From: Oscillospiraceae bacterium
GTDB lineage: Bacteria; Bacillota; Clostridia; Oscillospirales; Ruminococcaceae
NCBI GenBank assembly: GCA_017528675.1
Contig: JAFXOO010000278.1
Location: 1-7,624 of the forward strand
Length of the DNA: 7,624 nt
Direction of reading: 5' to 3'
Shown here: positions 6,074 through 7,624 of the stretch, piece after piece
Layout of the letters: each line of letters begins with the position of its first letter
Numbering within the stretch: the stretch's first letter is position 1
The notes under the pieces: generated by a model
Database searches by the model: none
Seen by the model: only the letters and a program-made list of their open reading frames with translations
What the model was told of the DNA's origin: nothing
Position numbers and translations under genes: made by a program

Positions 6074-6149
6074 TGGAGCTGATGACCGGATTCGAACCGG
6101 TGACCTACGCCTTACCAAGGCGTTGCGCTACCACCTGTGCCACATCAGC
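6074..6149 (-). tRNA. tRNA-Thr(GGT)
   Basis: A 76-nt cloverleaf on the - strand: acceptor GCTGATG/CATCAGC, anticodon stem ACGCC/GGCGT with loop TTGGTAA (anticodon GGT, reads ACC and ACU), T-arm ACCGG-TTCGAAT-CCGGT, and an encoded CCA at 6076-6074. The D stem (GCAC/GCGC) shows one A-C mismatch. It has its own promoter and a hairpin downstream. Confidence 0.95.
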
Positions 6150-6171
6150 GCTGTCGTTTGACGACTTATAT

Positions 6172-6200
6172 AGTATACCACATCCGGACGGATTTGTCAA
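6172..6200 (-). promoter_or_regulatory. Promoter of tRNA-Thr
   Basis: On the - strand, TTGACA (6200-6195), 17-nt spacer, TATACT (6177-6172). The -10 lies 22 bp before the mature tRNA 5' end. Spacer and -10 context (TGTGG before TATA) are shared with the tRNA-Pro and ATPase promoters. Confidence 0.8.
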
Positions 6201-6201
6201 G

Positions 6202-6233
6202 TGTTTTTTCAAAAAATTTGAAAAATATTTCTT
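6202..6233 (-). promoter_or_regulatory. A/T-rich UP-element-like tract
   Basis: Almost pure A/T upstream of the tRNA-Thr -35, including TTTTTCAAA-AAA-TTTGAAAAA, a 9-bp inverted repeat. Such tracts at about -40 to -60 are known to bind the RNA polymerase alpha subunit at stable-RNA promoters. Confidence 0.4.
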
Positions 6234-6261
6234 GTCACCTGTCCGAACCCGGAAATGCAGC

Positions 6262-6296
6262 AAAAAAGCTTAGATACACTTCACTGCATCTAAGCT
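6262..6296 (-). terminator. Intrinsic terminator of tRNA-Pro
   Basis: On the - strand, AGCTTAGAT and ATCTAAGCT form a perfect 9-bp stem around a 12-base loop, followed directly by TTTTTT. It begins 11 bp after the tRNA-Pro 3' end and should insulate tRNA-Thr from read-through. Confidence 0.88.
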
Positions 6297-6306
6297 CTTT
6301 GCTCAG

Positions 6307-6380
6307 TCGAGGTGACAGGATTCGAACCTGCGGCCCCTACGTCCCGAACGTAGTGCTCTACCAAACTGAGCCACACCTCG
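6307..6380 (-). tRNA. tRNA-Pro(CGG)
   Basis: A 74-nt cloverleaf on the - strand: acceptor CGAGGTG/CACCTCG, D stem GCTC/GAGC, anticodon stem CTACG/CGTAG with loop TTCGGGA (anticodon CGG, reads CCG), T-arm GCAGG-TTCGAAT-CCTGT, discriminator A. CCA is not encoded (CTG follows), unlike tRNA-Thr, so it must be added after transcription. Confidence 0.95.
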
Positions 6381-6394
6381 TTTACAACTATTAC

Positions 6395-6423
6395 AGTATA
6401 CCACAATTCAGACGATTTGTAAA
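6395..6423 (-). promoter_or_regulatory. Promoter of tRNA-Pro
   Basis: On the - strand, TTTACA (6423-6418), 17-nt spacer AATCGTCTGAATTGTGG, TATACT (6400-6395). It is divergent from the citrate synthase promoter; their -35 boxes are 44 bp apart across an A/T-rich stretch. Confidence 0.8.
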
Positions 6424-6467
6424 GAGGTAAAGTGCATAAATTTCAAAAAACTTTTTTGGCTTTTTTG

Positions 6468-6496
6468 TTGACTTTCTTTACGGTTTGTGTTATAAT
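6468..6496 (+). promoter_or_regulatory. Promoter of citrate synthase
   Basis: TTGACT (6468-6473), 17-nt spacer ending in TGTGT, TATAAT (6491-6496). The upstream side is rich in A and T tracts. The predicted start near 6503 leaves a leader of about 190 nt. Confidence 0.8.
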
Positions 6497-6502
6497 ATTA
6501 AA

Positions 6503-6692
6503 TATATACTATACGGAAGTATTGTCAGCCCGGCGATGCGGCGCCCGCTGCGGGAGCCGTGTGTGCTTTCTGCCCCCAAAAACCGCCAGGATGCGTTGAT
6601 TACCAGTGCATCGGCATTCCCGGAGCAGCGACCGGCAGGCTGACTTTACGGCTGTATTGCGATACACTTGCAAAAAAGAAAGGATGATCACA
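6503..6692 (+). promoter_or_regulatory. Structured 5' leader of citrate synthase mRNA
   Basis: This stretch of about 190 nt has no convincing ORF and strong folding potential. GTCAGCC (6524-6530) pairs with GGCTGAC (6638-6644), closing a domain of about 120 nt, and a CGG/CCG pairing continues inward. A hairpin sits at 6540-6558 (GGC-G-CCCG-CTG-CGGG-A-GCC). GCATC at 6608-6612 can pair with GATGC at 6590-6594 or at 6535-6539, two exclusive options. A small hairpin TGTAT-TGCG-ATACA (6653-6666) sits just before the ribosome binding site. I see no T-box sequence and recognise no known riboswitch class. Regulatory function is inferred from length, closure and alternative pairings only. Confidence 0.5.
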
Positions 6693-7624
6693 ATGGCTCG
6701 CTATGACTATTCAGAAGCCAACTGTCCCGAAATCGAAGCACTCGCTGACCTCTGCACCGCCGAATTCCCCATCAATCCGGAGCTCTACACCCAATATGAC
6801 GTCAAGCGTGGGCTTCGTGATCTCAACGGAAAGGGCGTGCTCGCCGGTCTGACGCACATCGGCAATGTCTGTGCCACCAAAATCGTGGACGGCCAGAGCG
6901 TCCCCTGCGACGGAAAGCTCTATTACCGTGGCATTGATGTCGAGGATCTGGTCAACGGCTTTTCTGCGGACGACCGCCCCGGCTTCGAGGAAACCACCTA
7001 CCTGCTCCTGTTCGGGAAGCTGCCGGACAGACAGCAGCTTGCGGATTTTTCGAGAAAGCTCGCAGAGCTGCGCTATCTGCCGGCCATTTTCACCCGTGAT
7101 GTCATCATGAAGGCTCCAAGCGACAACATGATGAATACCCTCGCCAAGTGTGTGCTGGCGCTCTATTCCTACGATGCCAAAGCGAACGACATTTCCATTC
7201 CGAATGTCCTCCGCCAGAGCCTGTCGCTGATTTCGCTGTTCCCGCTGATTTCTGTGTACGGCTACCAGGCCTATCACTTCAAGGCCGGCATGAGTCTCAT
7301 CATCCGCCAGCCGAATCCGAACCTGTCTCTGGCGGAGAATATTCTCTACATGCTCCGTCCGGACTGTCATTTCACCCCCCTGGAGGCAAAGCTCCTTGAC
7401 CTGGCGCTTGTGCTGCATGCCGAGCACGGCGGCGGCAACAACTCCACATTCACAGTGCATGTTGTCTCCTCCTCCGGCACGGACACCTACTCCGCAATTG
7501 CCGCAGCGCTCGGTTCGCTCAAGGGGCCGAAGCACGGCGGTGCCAATATCAAGGTCTGCCAGATGTTCGATGACCTGATGGAGCATGTCAAGGACTGGGA
7601 GGACGAGGATGCACTGCGGGAATA
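6693..7624 (+). CDS. gltA: Citrate synthase (3' end outside window)
   Basis: About 310 codons are present and the frame is open to the window edge; family members of this type have roughly 430-460 residues. The enzyme condenses acetyl-CoA with oxaloacetate to citrate in the cytoplasm, the entry step to 2-oxoglutarate and glutamate synthesis. Visible family motifs are GKLYYRGIDVEDLV (about 77-90), LHAEHGGGNNSTFT (about 241-254) with a conserved active-site region histidine, and KGPKHGGAN (277-285), whose His281 corresponds to the catalytic histidine of the second motif. The last catalytic Asp lies beyond the window. The start at 6693 has AAAGG nine bases upstream; an in-frame ATG at 6684 abuts the binding site and is less likely. 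Its G/C-rich third positions contrast with the A/T-rich higBA genes and mark it as resident chromosome. A long - strand ORF over it is a shadow. Confidence 0.97.
   Translation, partial: MARYDYSEANCPEIEALADLCTAEFPINPELYTQYDVKRGLRDLNGKGVLAGLTHIGNVCATKIVDGQSVPCDGKLYYRGIDVEDLVNGFSADDRPGFEETTYLLLFGKLPDRQQLADFSRKLAELRYLPAIFTRDVIMKAPSDNMMNTLAKCVLALYSYDAKANDISIPNVLRQSLSLISLFPLISVYGYQAYHFKAGMSLIIRQPNPNLSLAENILYMLRPDCHFTPLEAKLLDLALVLHAEHGGGNNSTFTVHVVSSSGTDTYSAIAAALGSLKGPKHGGANIKVCQMFDDLMEHVKDWEDEDALRE

Noticed and set aside
5953..6430. + strand ORFs across the two tRNA genes
   Set aside because: They are antisense to tRNA genes, their promoters and terminators.
6511..6692. T-box, cobalamin or glutamine riboswitch in the citrate synthase leader
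   Set aside because: No T-box sequence or known conserved core is present; a lone GGAAGT is not enough.
6711..7586. Long - strand ORF of 291 codons
   Set aside because: It lies antisense to citrate synthase, whose motifs are unmistakable; G/C-rich third positions keep the opposite frame open by chance.

Overview
The window looks like chromosome of a gut-type Clostridia, most likely a Ruminococcus-like member of the Oscillospirales. This rests on promoter style (TTGACA/TATAAT with TGTG just upstream of the -10), AGGAGG-type ribosome binding sites, the citrate synthase type and the mobile-gene content; it is inference, not a species call. It splits into an accessory left part (about 1-6000) and a housekeeping right part (about 6028-7624).

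Accessory part. Two related modules lie in tandem on the + strand (135-467 and 536-1498). Each has a His-rich PHDH(E/I)ITW stretch followed by a C-terminal domain of about 80 residues, and neither has a convincing start for the whole reading frame. Each is followed by a nearly identical 103-bp segment carrying an intrinsic terminator, so the second module sits as a cassette between direct repeats. The 5' end of the second frame is made of a 180-bp MITE-like element. A second copy of that element, inverted and about 97% identical, lies at 4522-4701. Between the two elements, on the - strand, are a HigB-type toxin with a HigA antitoxin fused to an ImmA/IrrE-type (M78) metallopeptidase, with its own promoter and a palindromic operator candidate, and an AAA-ATPase-like protein that lacks the nuclease domain usual in its family. 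A single-ORF IS3-family insertion sequence follows at about 4711-5972.

Housekeeping part. tRNA-Thr(GGT) and tRNA-Pro(CGG) lie on the - strand, each with its own promoter and a downstream hairpin. Divergent from tRNA-Pro is a strong promoter, a structured leader of about 190 nt, and the 5' two thirds of a citrate synthase gene that runs off the window.

Most notable signals: (1) the direct-repeat-flanked module with a vestigial coding scar after its stop codon; (2) the inverted MITE pair bracketing the toxin-antitoxin and ATPase block, one copy supplying codons to an ORF; (3) a 29-nt promoter sequence, conserved also in its spacer, at tRNA-Thr, tRNA-Pro and the ATPase gene; (4) the folded leader in front of citrate synthase, which matches no riboswitch class I recognise.
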